The translations under genes and the position numbers were made by a program. From positions 5,032,501 through 5,077,500 of the forward strand of contig WPIO01000011.1 in the NCBI GenBank assembly GCA_009760855.2: DNA of 45,000 bases. Direction: 5' to 3'. Numbering within the stretch: the stretch's first letter is position 1; every line of letters begins with the position of its first letter. The DNA comes from Cristatella mucedo (lineage: Eukaryota; Bryozoa; Phylactolaemata; Cristatellidae). Below the pieces are notes generated by a model. The model worked only from the letters and a program-made list of their open reading frames with translations. It had not been told where the DNA came from and did not search any database. Shown here one piece after another: positions 1-12,885 of this stretch.

Positions 1-3000
1 AAAAGACGTGAAAAAACCAGATCGATCCTTTTTTAGTACGCCAATGTCGTTCTATTCTGCACTCTTATCTAATCCCTTTAGCTCCCTTTACAAGCAGGAT
101 AATAGTGGGAAGAATGGCCTCGGGCGGGATCTCGAGAACTCTGCAACTCCGCGCTGGCTGTTGTCACTATTTGCGCTGAATTTGCACCATTGAAGACGCA
201 GCCAACGACGATTGCCCTCGCACTCAGATTTTCCGTCTCGTTTTCCATTGCTTTGCGTGCATACCTGCCTAAGTTACAGTAAATGTTACTAACCAAGAGT
301 CTTAATAAAAAGCAGCCCCGAGTTTCTTTTTATGCTTACTGCATTTTTGTAAAAGCATGCATGCGTGCTCCTGCATGCTTGTGTAAGCAGCTTAACTTGC
401 TTGTTATCAACTCTGTTATCTTTGTACTTGCACTAGGATAAAGCAAATAAACGTAAAATGATTAACGGCAAGCGATGGGCAATGAATCAAACAGAATAAT
501 AAAAAGAGTTATACTCTCAGTAATGGAAAAAAATATTACGCAAATGAATGCTATAATTAAAAATGAGAGGCAAACACAAAATGCGTCTACCTTCATATAA
601 GCCCGTACAAAATAGACGGAAATATTGCATCTGCTAAAGAAAAGTAGCGATCACGAATGCAGTGTTTGACTAGCAAATTTCCCAATTTTTTAGTCTTAAA
701 AATCATCACTCAGAAGAGAATTCACTATTAAATACAAACCAAGCAGCTTCTGATGACGACGGGCATTTTCTAGTAAGCAGAAATTCAGTCTTGTCGCTGC
801 AAGCGATTTACTGTTTAGCTCACAAAAGGTGCCATCACTTCAAGATGACCTTTAAGATAGACCTAATAGCAGCTGCCTACGAAAGCCTATTTTTGTTGCA
901 AGAGCGACGGAAAAACAGGGAAGTTTTGACTAAAAGCAGTTCGAATGCTGTGAGCTAAGGGCGATAGCTGCAGGTGCTATTGAGAGAATCTCCGTGCATT
1001 TCATCGAGGGAATTTACTCCTCTAGGTCCTCTAGTCGTCCCGACGTTTTGTCTCAGTACCTAACCGGCTGCATCTCAAAGAAAGTAAAAGTTACTCGATG
1101 CACGCTTAGCCAGCCTCGATGCATCGTGGGCATCCGTTTCCCAAGCTGCATTTGATGAGACGCCGAGCAAGAAATCTGATTCGATTCACTCACGCGAGGC
1201 AGCGAGAAAGTCAAGAGTGCACTCGCCCCAATTACGCAGCCGCTGCTGCCTTCGCATCCACGCCCATCTTGACAGGGCACTCGGGCGCCGAATCTCGTCG
1301 ACCAACGAGTTAAAGCCCTTAGGCTAACACTTTCCGAGATTGATGTTTGTCTCTGAAGTGTGTGCCTCAGCTCGGCAATGTTTGGACGGACTAGTTCAGC
1401 TATATTGGGTCTCTCGTTCCCTACCGCCAAGCTTCAATTGCATGCCCATAATTCAACTAGATATAAATGAGCTTATTATTAGCCAATTGCCTGGCTCGCT
1501 AGTCTTCCCCGTTTTCCTAAGCGTGACGAAATAATCTAATCCTATTCCTTAAAGCTGTAGCAGCCGACTTTCATTCACGAGTCAAAATCTCACCAGTGCG
1601 GCCAATATGTCAATGAACAGCCTCAAACGAAACTGCGAGATACATTTTTCAGTTAACCTATTCAGAGTCTATTCAAAATGACAGTTTCCTGAGCTATGAG
1701 CTCTCCGCGAATACCCCAGCACTGAGCTTTAGCATTTTTACCTCCTGCTCAAGGAGAATAACTGCCTCCAGAGCTATTAAAAACGAAGCGCAATGTAGCA
1801 TTTCAACACGGCGAGCTGAACTCGGGTTACCGACGCCGCTAGTAGTTGCCTCTCAATGCAGTCTTTAATCACCGGATGATAAAAAGATTAAGAATTAGCT
1901 GAGTCAGAATGTTTTAACCCACAAAGCAGCAGGAGAGTCAGAGTGAATGGCTTCCTAATTTTCCCTCTCGCTGCCGGCAGCAATAGAAAATTGCCAACTA
2001 CGGGACTTGCAACAGCAACCCGATTGGTGAAATGCGAGCACCTTAACCGTCGGTCCGCTGGGTATGGTCGATAATGCACATGCTTGCTGCTCGCTCCTGT
2101 TTCGCAAAAGCACGAGGCAGAATCGTCAGCCAGGCGGGGTCTGCATCTGGTAGCTGTATCGCATGCCATTTGCAGTGATGTGCCGTGCAGCGCGCCACTG
2201 CTCGCAGAAGCGCTTTTCCTCTTGCACTGCAAAGAGCGCCGCGGTTCATCAAAGGTTTGGAATGCCGAATAAATGTCCGAATGTTGAGCAGTAAAGCACC
2301 GTACCGCGTGGTCGTTGCACCGTACCCCCGGCGCGCGCTGTCGCGAACACACTCGTGCGGCTTCTGCAATAGGGCGGCCCTTAGGCGGCAATAGCGGCGC
2401 TCGCAATCGTGCTCGCACTCGGTGACTCCGTCTGACGAATAGAAGTGACGCTTGCTCAGCGAAGCGCGCGGCTAGCGACTCGTGACAGACAATTCAAGTG
2501 CCGCGATGCATGCAAGCGTGACGACTGCAGCAGAGCGCAGAAAGCACCCTTGCCCTCTCACGGCAAGTCCAGATCCTCAGTCATCTCCACTAATTTAGGC
2601 AAGAAATTTCGTCACGCCGCAAGATGGCGCACTTGCGTCATATGAAGCTGTTCGTTGCTATACAAAGTCGATGTCCTTTTGTGGAACGGTACACTTCAGA
2701 GCTGCAGCGAGGCTACAGGCTCGCAGCGCCAACCATTTTGTGAAACTCCCTTGCTCTTGCTCCGAGTCTGTAGTGCAACTGACTAAATATTGCGACTAAC
2801 ATATCCTGTTACTACAGCCTTTAATACAGGAATCGCTAATAATCTCTCAGGCTTTCATTGTTTGGCCGATATAGCATTCCAACGTTTTAGCACGCCCTGT
2901 TCTTAAACGATCGATAGCGTACAATATATTCGAGTAGTACATCGTCGAGCTCATGATTAATATAAATTAGTCACTTTTGTTGCAACGAAAGAGAACGGAA

Positions 3001-3240
3001 TACTCTTTTTTGTGCAACTGAGTATTGGCTGAAAAGGTAACACTTTTAGTCATTATTAGTCGGTAAATGCACGCTACCACACGACCGACAGCTGTCCGGT
3101 CTGGTACTAGCAGTGACACGATTTTGCCACGTCGGACAGCTACCACTCAATCGCTGGTTTCCTGAGTCGCTGATTTAAGAATAGCGCTTAAGAGACCACT
3201 TCTGTGTACCCTCAGCAAAGTGCTTTAATCGAGCTTGGGC
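1..3240. other. No gene recognised; AT-rich, then mixed composition
   Basis: 1-1000 is AT-rich with no long frame. 1000-2700 is more GC-rich with short overlapping frames on both strands, none resembling a known protein. I see no RNA gene and no clear repeat. Confidence 0.5.
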
Positions 3241-5059
3241 TTTAAGTGACCATTCGCCGTGCTCGGTAAAGCCCTCCGGGTAGTGCCTGAAGGAGTGCGT
3301 CTGCTTTCAGTGGCACGCGAGTGACGATTTGCAGTCGCTACGTCCGCTGAGGTCACATCCGGCGGTTCGCGCGAAGGTCCTGACAGGCGCGGATAACCTC
3401 GCACTCAGCCCCCCCTGCCTGCCTGCTGCAGCGTTGCTCGGCATCCGAAAATGACGACTGAGTGCCCGAGTCGTAGCCTACATACAGAGGCGGCTGCACG
3501 TGAACATGACGTGCGCAATAGCAGCACGAATTCGCGATTGAAGAGCCGTCCTGGTTGATGATGGCGCTTGAAGACGAGCGAGTCAGTGCTCTGGGTTTCT
3601 CTGCAAGCGCCGCCAAGTCAAGGAACGTCACTCGCCAAGAGAATTCTAGACTGGATCTATCTGGGGAGGAGGCGAAAGAACAGCGTCGAAACGATTCGAG
3701 GTCGCTGACCTGCTGACCTCGCGACGGGACGACTAGAGCGAGCAAAGCGTCTAGCTGCTTTCGAAATGTGCACCCGCAGAAAGCTTCGAAAGAGCAGCGC
3801 AGAATTGCCCGCCGCAGTGCTCGAATGCGCGCGCGACTCGAATGACTCGCGAGCGTCACCGAGCGGCGTCTGAGGCCGCGAAAGGTGGGCAAAGAAAAGA
3901 GCTCGCTGTAGCTCGTCCGTTAGCCTCTTTCTTGAGCGATGGAGCGGGCCGAGCGGTTGAAATCGGCGTTTGAAAGCACTCGCGAGGATTGCGCTCGAAT
4001 CGCCGACGGAGCTTGAGGCGGCCAGTGCCGTGCCGTGGCGGCCGAGCGTCAACCGACAGCGGGAGCTTGGCGTTGCGAGCGCGATTACATCGAATGCAGG
4101 CGTTTCGCGCCAGACGCTTGGACAAACCAGCCGAAACAGTTGGAGCGCCTTCAGAGTCCGGATACAATGCATGGCCGCAATCAGGACCACGCGTCAGCAG
4201 ACGATGCCTCCGCCAAACCGCAGACGGGTTTTGCGCGCGCACGTGCACACGCTCGCGATCCGGCACGGTCGCGGCTTTATTTAGAATTTGCAATACCAGC
4301 GCCGCATGTCGCCCGGACGGTGCTGCGTCGTTAATTCTGTGGTGACGGACTCGTTCGGCGCTCGGACGAGGCTGGCCTGAACGTTCCAAGCGCATTTGGC
4401 AACGCAAGCTTTAGTGTCTAACTTGTTACCATTTAGGCTGCGACAGCATTCGACCTACTGCCGCGCATGGCCTGCAAGGCGACACGCGAGGAGGGGCGAA
4501 GCTGAGCCGGCTCAAGAGAGAGTGCGGCAAGCCGTCGCGAGACGCACGACGACGCCGGACGCCGCACATCTAAAGCCGTTGGCCGACTTCGGTAGATTCT
4601 TCTTCGACGATAGGAAAGCCGGCGAGCGTAGCGTGGCCGCACTAGCGAAGCGAGCGGCTAGTGGTGGGTCCAGCAGCTTCACTTGCCGTAGAGCTGACCG
4701 AATGGACGAGCGAACCTTCGCAGCCAGTCACCGAATGCGGCGCGTCGTCGAGAATGCGTCTCCGACAGCGAGCGGTCGATTGGCGCATCCTGGCCGTCGA
4801 AACGTTGCCAATGCGGTGGATAAATATATTATTTCGTATATTTATTATAATATATATGTATATATTATGTCGTGTATATATATATAAGTATATATATATA
4901 TATATATATATAAGTATATATATATAAGTATATATGTAAGTATATATAAATATATATATATATATATAAGTATATATGTAAGTATATATAAATATATAAA
5001 TATATAAATAAATATATAAATAAATAAATAAATAAATAAACAAATAAATAAATAAATAA

Positions 5060-5101
<42 letters not shown>

Positions 5102-5720
5102 GTCCGAAAAAGACTGGCCGCGCCCGCCACCGTCCTTGCTCGGGAAAGGTAAATCGAGTTCGCCAAGAAAGGTTTTCGCACACCGCTCGCGGCTGACGCG
5201 CGACGGCTGCAGCGGCCGGACGAGCGACCGCTGCAAGGCGAGAGCGGCAGAGTACGCGCTCCAAGGGCGGAGCTAAGGAGGCTTTGCGCCGCCGCCGCAG
5301 AGCGCGTGCTCGCGCGCGTCCACGTAGAGCTCTCCGAGTTTAGAGTCGGTCGCTTGCAGCGCGGCCAGCACAATCTCGCCGCGCCCCTCTGCCCAAGGAA
5401 AGGCTAGAATGTCTTCCTGTCCAGCCGGCGCCTCGGGCATCTGACTGGGCGAGCCAGCCAGCCAGCAACGGTTAGCAGCCGCCGCGCAGTCGCCATCCTA
5501 GTCTCTGAGCACTCAGCCCTGACGCCCGCCCGACCACCGGTAGCTGCAGCCAGGCAGCGCAGCGATGCGAAATGAGCAACGAACAGGCATCGACTGCCGA
5601 AGCCCCTCAATCGACGTTCGAGCGTCTGCCTCGCTGGCGGACTGGCACCAGGGCCGAGCCTTGCTTTGAAGTGCCGCATCTTCACTGAGCGGCCACGAGC
5701 CGCCTCGATCGGCACTGGGC
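3240..5720. other. CpG-rich block of unknown role
   Basis: CpG-dense DNA on both sides of the (TA)n array at 4834-5098. Several 100-240 codon frames overlap on both strands, which is expected at high GC, and none is recognised. It could be a CpG-island promoter of a gene not visible here. Confidence 0.4.
4834..5098. repeat. (TA)n with (TAAA)n and TAAGTATA interruptions
   Basis: An AT-only array lies inside otherwise CpG-rich DNA. It has alternating (TA)n, TATAAGTA and (TAAA)n blocks. Tyr/Ile repeat frames across it are artefacts. Confidence 0.95.
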
Positions 5721-6397
5721 AGCAAAGTCCGACCTTCCCGATCGTCGGTTCACCTGAAAGGCATGCTCATTGGTGCATCACTGCAGCTCCGGCAACGGGT
5801 TCTCATTAGACTAATTTTCCTTTGGGTTCGCTGTCAGCTATCGATCGTAAGCTATTTGTTGACCGACCTTGGTCGTGCTTTTAAGATCCGCGTTGTCGGC
5901 TTCTTGAGCGCTCTCTTCCCTCGCGCGGTTAGCACATCAAGTTCCGGTCTCTCCTTGTTTAAAGATGAAGTTATGAAGTATTCTTTAGAAGACAAGTCTT
6001 GCAAAGACATCGGTCAAGGCCTAATCGCATTGCCTCAGTTTGCAGTTCTTTTTCGCGGCCGAGGGGATTCCGTCTGAGTCCCTGAGGCCGCTGGATGACT
6101 AGCCCACGATGGCGCTCAATTTGATTTCTCACTCGACTAATGTAATCCGTCGTCGTGACCTCTGGAGTAGTTCCAGCGATCGATGGCACGATCAGAGCAG
6201 CCGCGAGATGCCAGGCTGTCGTACTTGCATGCTGAAGTGTCGGCGTGACGATGGACCAGACCAGGGCGGTCGAGACGCCGTTCGTGATTCCTGAACTAGC
6301 ACATCTAGGTATCAGTTGCGTAATGACACAGGATGAGGCAGTGTACCAGCTCAAGTCATATAATAAGTAGTCAGCTGAGCTCTAGCCGATGCGCAGC

Positions 6398-6419
6398 GGG
6401 GGGGGGGGGGGGGGGGGGG
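6398..6419 (+). repeat. Poly-G run of 22
   Basis: An uninterrupted G homopolymer. The length may be imprecise in the assembly. Confidence 0.9.
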
Positions 6420-7344
6420 TAGCGACCAAGCTTAGTGCCGCTTGACAGTTTAGTGGTGCATCTAGGCACGCACCGTGCGAGAGTCACTGTGCGCCTGTAC
6501 GACGAATGCTTGATGCCCGCGGCCATGCAGGAAGCCGTCCGATAGACTTATCTGCTTTGTGGATGAGGACTCGCTGTCATAAGGATTGTGCGCTTGCCAT
6601 CCTGCTGCCGCGGCAATCCTCTTCCTTGGTTGTCGTATCTGTGTGAAGTGGGCTGCACCTACAGAGACTGCGGCCTTGCTGCTGCTGAGGCCCAGGGCGT
6701 CGCTCATATATGCCATCCGTCAGCAATCGCTGACGCTATTAGGAGCGCTATGCTCGCGGCCTGGTGACTTTGGCGAGAAGCCGCTGCACCCAGTGCGTAA
6801 CGCCGCTTCGGAAAGCCAAATCGGACGGCGACATGCGACTGCGTTGTCAGCAGATGAGCAGCCGGAAGATGGAGCCTGCGAACCTCGTGCCCCATGCATT
6901 GCCAGTCTCGGGCTAGAAGATGCAGCCATGGGGCTTGGTGGGCCGACATAGGACGGTCGTGAGCAGAGCCCTCAACTGGGTGCCCATATCCCCATACTCA
7001 CGCTCATACCCACCCATACCATGGGTACTAGGTGGGCTTGGGTGGCGTCGGTGATCTTATGGGTGGGCGTGGGTAGGTATTGGCCTGCCTTATAAAGATC
7101 CCACTTAAGAGCGCCTTTATGAGGTCAAACGCCCAGGACCTCCCGCAGTTCATGCGGAATCGAAGACTGAGTTTTTAAGTTTTCGGCCGAGTTTCGGCCG
7201 GGTCCACCAGATTTGGGGTCAGATTGGGATCGGGATGAGGGCTTTCAAAGCTCAAATTAAAATTGCCAAATATCTCAGAATCACGATGAACATCGACGCC
7301 CCCACGATTGAGAGTGAGCTGCAGAATAGGCCGCCTGATGGCGA

Positions 7345-7445
7345 GACGCATCGTCATAATAATAATAATAATACTCTTGATAAAGCGCCCTCGGATAACT
7401 CAATCTCTTTCTAGTCACTTTATATTTGCTGCGATTCGAGACAAC
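7345..7445 (-). mobile_element. Solo LINE/SINE B tail, minus strand
   Basis: The reverse complement contains AAAGAGATTGAGTTATCCGA and GGGCGCTTTATCAAG followed by (ATT)n, the shared 3' tail. No head or coding sequence is attached. Confidence 0.65.
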
Positions 7446-8112
7446 GTTTCTAGCAAGAGCCAGGCGGTCTGTGTGGGGGGTATGGATGTGAGTAGTCCGG
7501 CGACCGAACTTCTTGGCCATGGTTGGGCGCAGTGGGCAGTGCCGATTGACCATGGGTGCCAGCCCAAATGGCAATTGAGGGCTCTGGTGTGGAGTCAGCA
7601 CGCCGACAGGGAAGCTGCGGCAACGCATGTGTATTTACAACGAGTCCCTTCGAAGTAAGCAATGTCTGCTCGCAGTATGAGTTGGTTTTACTACAGCTTC
7701 CTCGCTTGTACCGAGCGAAAATTCAGTGTGCATGCACAGCAACGACATAAAGAATGCAGGGTAAATCGACAGCCTGCTCGATACAACTCTCTAGGGGGCG
7801 AGGCCGTCTCGAGATCCGACTGCTTCTTGCGGTTGCATCATTCGACGAAAAATAAGCCAATGAAGAGTGAACGGGTTGTGGCTCGATGGGGTCAACCGGC
7901 GGATCAACCTGGAGAAGGGGGACTGCTAGAGTCACTAGCAACGTAGCTTCATCTAGCCCGTCTATCTGCCTGCCAGCCCTTCGGTGAAGGGGACAGGACT
8001 AGGTTGCCTGTAGTGACCGGACAAATAACGGACATCGGAGGTGTAGGGAACTGAGCTTTTGGTCGTTGCATACAGCCTTGGGCTGGAAAATTGCGAAATC
8101 CAGATTTTAGCA

Positions 8113-9190
8113 GCCTAGTTGATGACCATCCGATTTCGTCTGATTATGTGACCGTTTGCTAATCTCAGAAGGTAAGATCCTAGTGAGTTGTGGTGGTCAA
8201 AGACTTCAGGTGAGATTCATTTCATGGCCATGCGGACGCCTACCTTTTCGCCAGAAATTAGTACTGAGTAGTCTCTTCGTGAGCCGTCACTGCCACCCTG
8301 CCCGGCAGTAAGTAGTGGCGAGCCACTGATAGTGCTGCCAAGCAATGCACTAATGATTGCTCACCGAGGGTCCTCAAAGGGTGACCATGCAGTAAAGTAA
8401 GCGGCGTAAGATCCCGTCGCTTTGAGAATAGCTCGTGCTAGAGGTTATAATACGAACACCCAAACGAGGCACAAAAAGTCTCGAAACTCGGTACTAGCGT
8501 ACTTGGGCCAGTGTCACCCACTAGTACCTCCGGCATCCTGAAGTTTGCGAGCAATGAATCGAAGATTTGCATAACGTCCTCTGTGCGCAGTGCAGAGAGT
8601 TATTCTACGATGACCCATTTGATGCAGCAATACACAATCAGCATGTAATCATTTCCATCGAGGTGGAACAGGTCAGCTGCCAGCTTCCGGTAGGGTATTG
8701 TCAGGACAGCATGCAATATAGAGGTCTTGGGTGGGTTAGTGCGTCAGTAATGTTTTCATTTGCTGCAAGCGACTACAATCTCCTTGATCTCGTTAACGTA
8801 TTCATGCAAGTAGACCAAAGCTTTGAAAAGTATGACAGTTTTAAAATTGCCCTTTATCAATGAGCTGCAAAGCCTGTTGGCGAAATGACAGGAATGACCG
8901 CCGGTTCGCCATTGACTCCATTTCTATTTGAGCATATCGCTGCTGAGGTGGAATCAATTCTTGAAATGCATAGGCGACAGATCGCTGGTTTTGCAACATT
9001 ACTGCCCTAAGAATGTGTTGAGAAGCATCTAACACACAGCGTTGTGGGCGATGTTAAGCCCTAAAAGCCAAGTAGAGGAGCGTTAGTCAGCTAATATAGA
9101 GCAAAACCTGGATAAGTAATTAGCCATCTCTAGTATGTGCAAGACATCTGCCTTTGATGGAGGCACGTTCAGATCTCTGATCGCTTCCAC
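8113..9190 (-). mobile_element. Degenerate Ty3/gypsy-type retrotransposon pol relic (RT end, RNase H, integrase)
   Basis: Read on the minus strand, pol domains appear in normal order but broken. 9190-9085 gives VEAIRDLNVPPSKADVLHIL and ANYLSRF, the C-terminal end of gypsy reverse transcriptase. 9035-8900 gives LDASQ and PPQQRYAQIEME, an RNase H domain keeping Asp and Glu. Around 8800-8745, VNEIKEIVVAC fits the integrase zinc region. 8712-8470 gives KLAADLFHLDGND and MPEVLVGDTGPS, the integrase core with both Asp residues and one stop. Near 8400-8455, SYSQSDG is followed by ILRR where the catalytic Glu is expected. At 8190-8115, ANGHIIRRNRMV matches the integrase C-terminus. Frameshifts, stops and a deletion between RNase H and integrase make it dead. 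No LTRs or upstream RT core were found. Confidence 0.8.
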
Positions 9191-10215
9191 TGTCAGACTG
9201 ACTCATAGTTGGAGTGGCTCACGAATTACCGCAGGATGGCCTGAAACTAGCGAATTGCATAATTTAATCTTGCTAACTACTAGCAGAGTGACCAGCTCGG
9301 TCTTCGTTCCTCATTGGGTAAGTTGCCTAACTTTAGAGAGGCTCAGAATTTTATAAATCAAGAATAAAGACGTCAATCGGCAAGGATGCCTATTGCAGGC
9401 ACTGGTGACAGCAGCTATGAATACTATCGAATGTCTTGTTGCCGTCAGAAGACCTGTTCGATTTCGGCCAGCAATAATGGCCTCGCTCGGCATTACAGTC
9501 CAGAGTGCTCGTCAAATGTCGATTTGGCCTGGGTTCGAGCCTGCTAGCAGTACGTATGCTATAGCTATTCGTGTACCGAATTTACCCACGATCCATCGCT
9601 CTTCTGTGTACAGACTGCCCAGTGCGTCTTCCAGAGAAGTGCCCAGCGGCCTGGCCGCCTACGCATCCTCCCACTCCGCCAGCCAGCCTACTCGGCGGCG
9701 GGCTTAATCTATTTGAACAGCTGCGAGTCATCTTAAATATGGCTACCCTCGGCTGTCGGTCGCAGCCGTCAGGACCAGCTCGCACAGATCGCACGCCTGT
9801 GCGTTCTTGGAGCGCCGGATGTACTTCGAGCTTCTCCGGCCACGAAGACCGAACGTTCGGTGTTCTCGCACAGACAACTCAAGGTCATAGCCTTGCCTGC
9901 GCACGCTCGTGTTCTTGCTGCTGTCAGTGGCTTAGCTAGGAAACGGCCAAAAAGCGTTCTAGACCTTGACCTTACTAGAGGCACTCGGTCAAAGAATGGT
10001 AAATGAGTAACAGCCAGAGTCTAAAGGTCATGGTCTTCACGTCCTAAAATTGTTCTATGGCGAGAAACGAGGGAAAGGTGGCTTCCCTCATCCATCATGG
10101 CTCATGCACTGTTATGTGCGTGCATGCACATGCACGGGAATGATTTTGGCATGCATTGAAAGCATAAATATACAAAAGTGCACTCGAAAAAGCCACGCAC
10201 AGTTTATTTTTACGT

Positions 10216-10227
10216 ACATATATATAC

Positions 10228-10291
<64 letters not shown>

Positions 10292-10309
10292 CTCTGTGTG
10301 TGTGTTATT
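10216..10309. repeat. (TA)n followed by (TG)n microsatellite
   Basis: TATATA is followed by TGTGTG with occasional TTTG and TCTC interruptions. Confidence 0.95.
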
Positions 10310-11261
10310 ACACTCCGTGTTAGCCCCCTGATCCCACCCCCTGGCTCTGCCCTGTCTCCATTTAGTAGGATAGTCAGTGTCAATCCTTGCTCCTCCCACC
10401 AGCACCTCATATTCAGTGCCATCATCCGTTGGCACTTAGGATTTACCTTGCAAGGACCTTTTTATATGTATCGTAGTTTCCTGTAGTCTGGATTACCATG
10501 CACTTTCGGAGTTAGTGGTCATATATAAAGCTCTGCAAACACTGAATAAGCAGCCTATCTAACCCTCAATAATCCAATGTAAAAATCAGTTTAGGTCAAT
10601 CAATACGTCATATTACCGTTTCAAAGTGTGCGAAAATCTTTAAAATATCTCAAATTCTCGCAGTATCCGGATTGAAGGTGAAACTGTGTTTTTAATAGTC
10701 AAAACTACTATTACGCAATGGTAAAGATTTTCCAAAGGCTTACAAGAGATCATTCAATCTTCCTAGACATGCGGAGACGCTGGTGGCTGCTGAGGGGAGA
10801 GGAAGGTGTAGGGCAACACACTTATTCCATTAAAAGTAGGGGGAAAAGGGCAGGAGTGGGAGCAAGGAAAGCATTTGGGGAAGCTCTTCAAGAAAGGTTC
10901 CACTTCATTCACTCCCACTCTCTCATTCGCTCTCTCCGGGCGTAGCACTAGCGGTAATAAAGTGCGAACTCGCTTACTGACTTAACAGTCTCAGTCACCC
11001 AGCTCTAGGCCAGGTTCGTAAATGTAGTCGTATATTTGTATGCTTAGTGCGCAAGGGTCTAAAATGTCTGACTGATTTAAAACTGCACAGCATTTACTTT
11101 ATTTAGCACCAGCAGCGAGATCAAACCCTGCAGCAAATTGGGAGCCTCCTTCATTTTTCCTTATAACTAACTGCACCGTCAGCCCGATGAGACCAGTCGC
11201 ACCATTTCCGAGCGCTCAGCGGCCTTTACGCTCCGCTTCCGGTCTGGATAAACACAAACGT

Positions 11262-11405
11262 ATGTAATTCGTTTGTATAGCGCCCTAAGAGAACTTGATC
11301 TCTTAACAGGCGCTTGAAATGTGCCTCGGGGCTCGAGCCCACGACCTCGGCCAGAAATTGGTCGAGGAGAGCACCTTAACCACTGAGCCCAATCAGCCTG
11401 GCTAG
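11262..11405 (-). mobile_element. tRNA-derived SINE, type 1 (family B tail)
   Basis: Read on the minus strand, the head CTGATTGGGCTCAGTGGTTA contains an A-box-like TGGGCTCAGTGG. It is followed by CCGAGGTCGTGGGCTCGAGC, holding a B-box-like GGGCTCGAGCC, and then the tail GAGATCAAGTTCTCTTAGGG and CGCTATACAAACG. Head, body and tail order is complete, so this is the best reference copy in the window. Confidence 0.85.
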
Positions 11406-11964
11406 CTTCGCTTCGCACTAGCTCGCTGCTACCCTCAGCCTCAGACAGTTCAGAGATTTTAAGCGTCCACTCTTCAGAGCAGTGGTTAAATAAGGCTAAT
11501 GCTTGCGTTTTTCTCTAGGCACCCGCTATGGCAGCAATAACTAGTTTATCAAAAAAGACGTAACACATACGGCGTCTGATGCGTCAGTTTGTGGGTTAAT
11601 TCAAAGGACTTTCCAAAGTGACCGGAGCCTTCAAATCTTTTAGTGAATTATATATCTCCAGGTGAGATAGTTGCTGATCGTTGCGTAATGCGAGAGATCT
11701 TTTAATCACCCGCAATGGAGCTCAATTTGCTGTCATGCAACATTACATAATCTAGTTCGAAATTCCAGCTGTTGCCCTTTCCGTCGGGGAAAATTCACGC
11801 TGCTCCTGCCTTTGAGCACGATTACGTGATTACATATTTAACTATCGTCAATACTGCCCATCTCATTCGATGTCGCTCAGCGAGCGACACTCATGGCTTT
11901 GTATCGGCTCGAAGCTTTCAGAAATCATTGCAAGGGTTCCACTGTGGTCACTCCGTCAGAGTTT

Positions 11965-12330
11965 CATTCTCTTCCTCCCTCTCGCCCCTCCATCCCTCCC
12001 GTCTCGCTCTCTCCTTCTCTCTCATTCTCTCTTTTCTTCTGTGATCCTCTCTACTCTCTTTGTCTCTCCATCTCTGACCCTCTGTATTTCTCTCTTTACA
12101 CATCCATATCACTCCCTCTTTCTCCATCCAAATTCCTTTTATTCTCTGTCGCTCCATCTCTCTCTCCTCTCTCTGTGTCTCTCTCTTCATCTCTATCTTC
12201 GTATTGTCCTATAGCTTCCCCTCTCTCTCTCTCTCTGCCCTCTCTTCATCTCTCTCTCTCTCTCTCTGCCCTCTCTTCCTTCATCTCCCTCTCGCTCTCT
12301 CCCTCTCCCTCTCTCGTCTCTCACTCTGTC
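11965..12330. repeat. CT-rich polypyrimidine tract
   Basis: Dense TCTCTC and CCCTCT sequence over about 365 bp. Ser/Leu frames are artefacts. Confidence 0.9.
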
Positions 12331-12885
12331 GTACACCTGCACTCTTCGTATATGCTGGCTGGATAAATGGCTGGCACCATTCGTCGTCTTACCGACGTCC
12401 ACTACTCCGAAGGATACCTTTAAGATTAACTGAATTACTTATTACGGATAAGCTCCCGAGCAAAGTGAAGATTGAGCGTAGACCTTCGCTGAAATTACGC
12501 CTCAGCATCGAAGTATGCAACTAAATGATGCCCAACGCTCCTAAAATTAGTAATCCTTGCTGCTCGTCCGTGACTCCTTCGTTGACTCAGGGCCGTTCGC
12601 CAGCGACAAAGGCTGCAGCTAAGTGTGTGGGGACCCTCGCGGTTGGGCTTCGCCCACAGAGAGTGCCTTCACAGCAGTGACTTAGATCTGCTGCGTGCCG
12701 TCTGCGGAAGGTTTGAGTCAAGCGTAGCAGCCCAGACGCTTGCAAGATGCTCTGACGACACTATGCCACCTAGAGAGCAATAGCTAGGCTCGAGCCCTTG
12801 TGATTTAATCGGGAGGGCTTCGGCTACTACTTTTGCTAGCGGCAGCTGCTGTTGGCTCGCTCGACGGTCGGTCGAAAGCTGCCGA

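Larger units (their letters stand above)
5720..8110. other. No gene recognised; possible old retroelement debris
   Basis: It contains the poly-G run, an imperfect inverted repeat at about 6990-7080 and the solo tail at 7345. A minus-strand frame at 5971-6354 is open for 127 codons but unrecognised. Confidence 0.4.
9200..12880. other. No gene recognised between retroelement pieces
   Basis: 9200-10200 holds short unrecognised frames. 10310-11260 is featureless apart from a 14-bp match (GACGCTGGTGGCTG, near 10775) to the inside of the MITE at 18.02 kb. 11405-11960 and 12330-12880 show nothing supportable. Confidence 0.4.

Noticed and set aside
4642-5373. Minus-strand frames with long Tyr/Ile runs (up to 243 codons)
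   Set aside because: They are translations of the (TA)n/(TAAA)n array; no protein family has this pattern and the flanks are unrelated.
9520-9560. Possible tRNA B box (GGGTTCGAGCC) near 9531
   Set aside because: No A box, acceptor stem or SINE tail at suitable distances.
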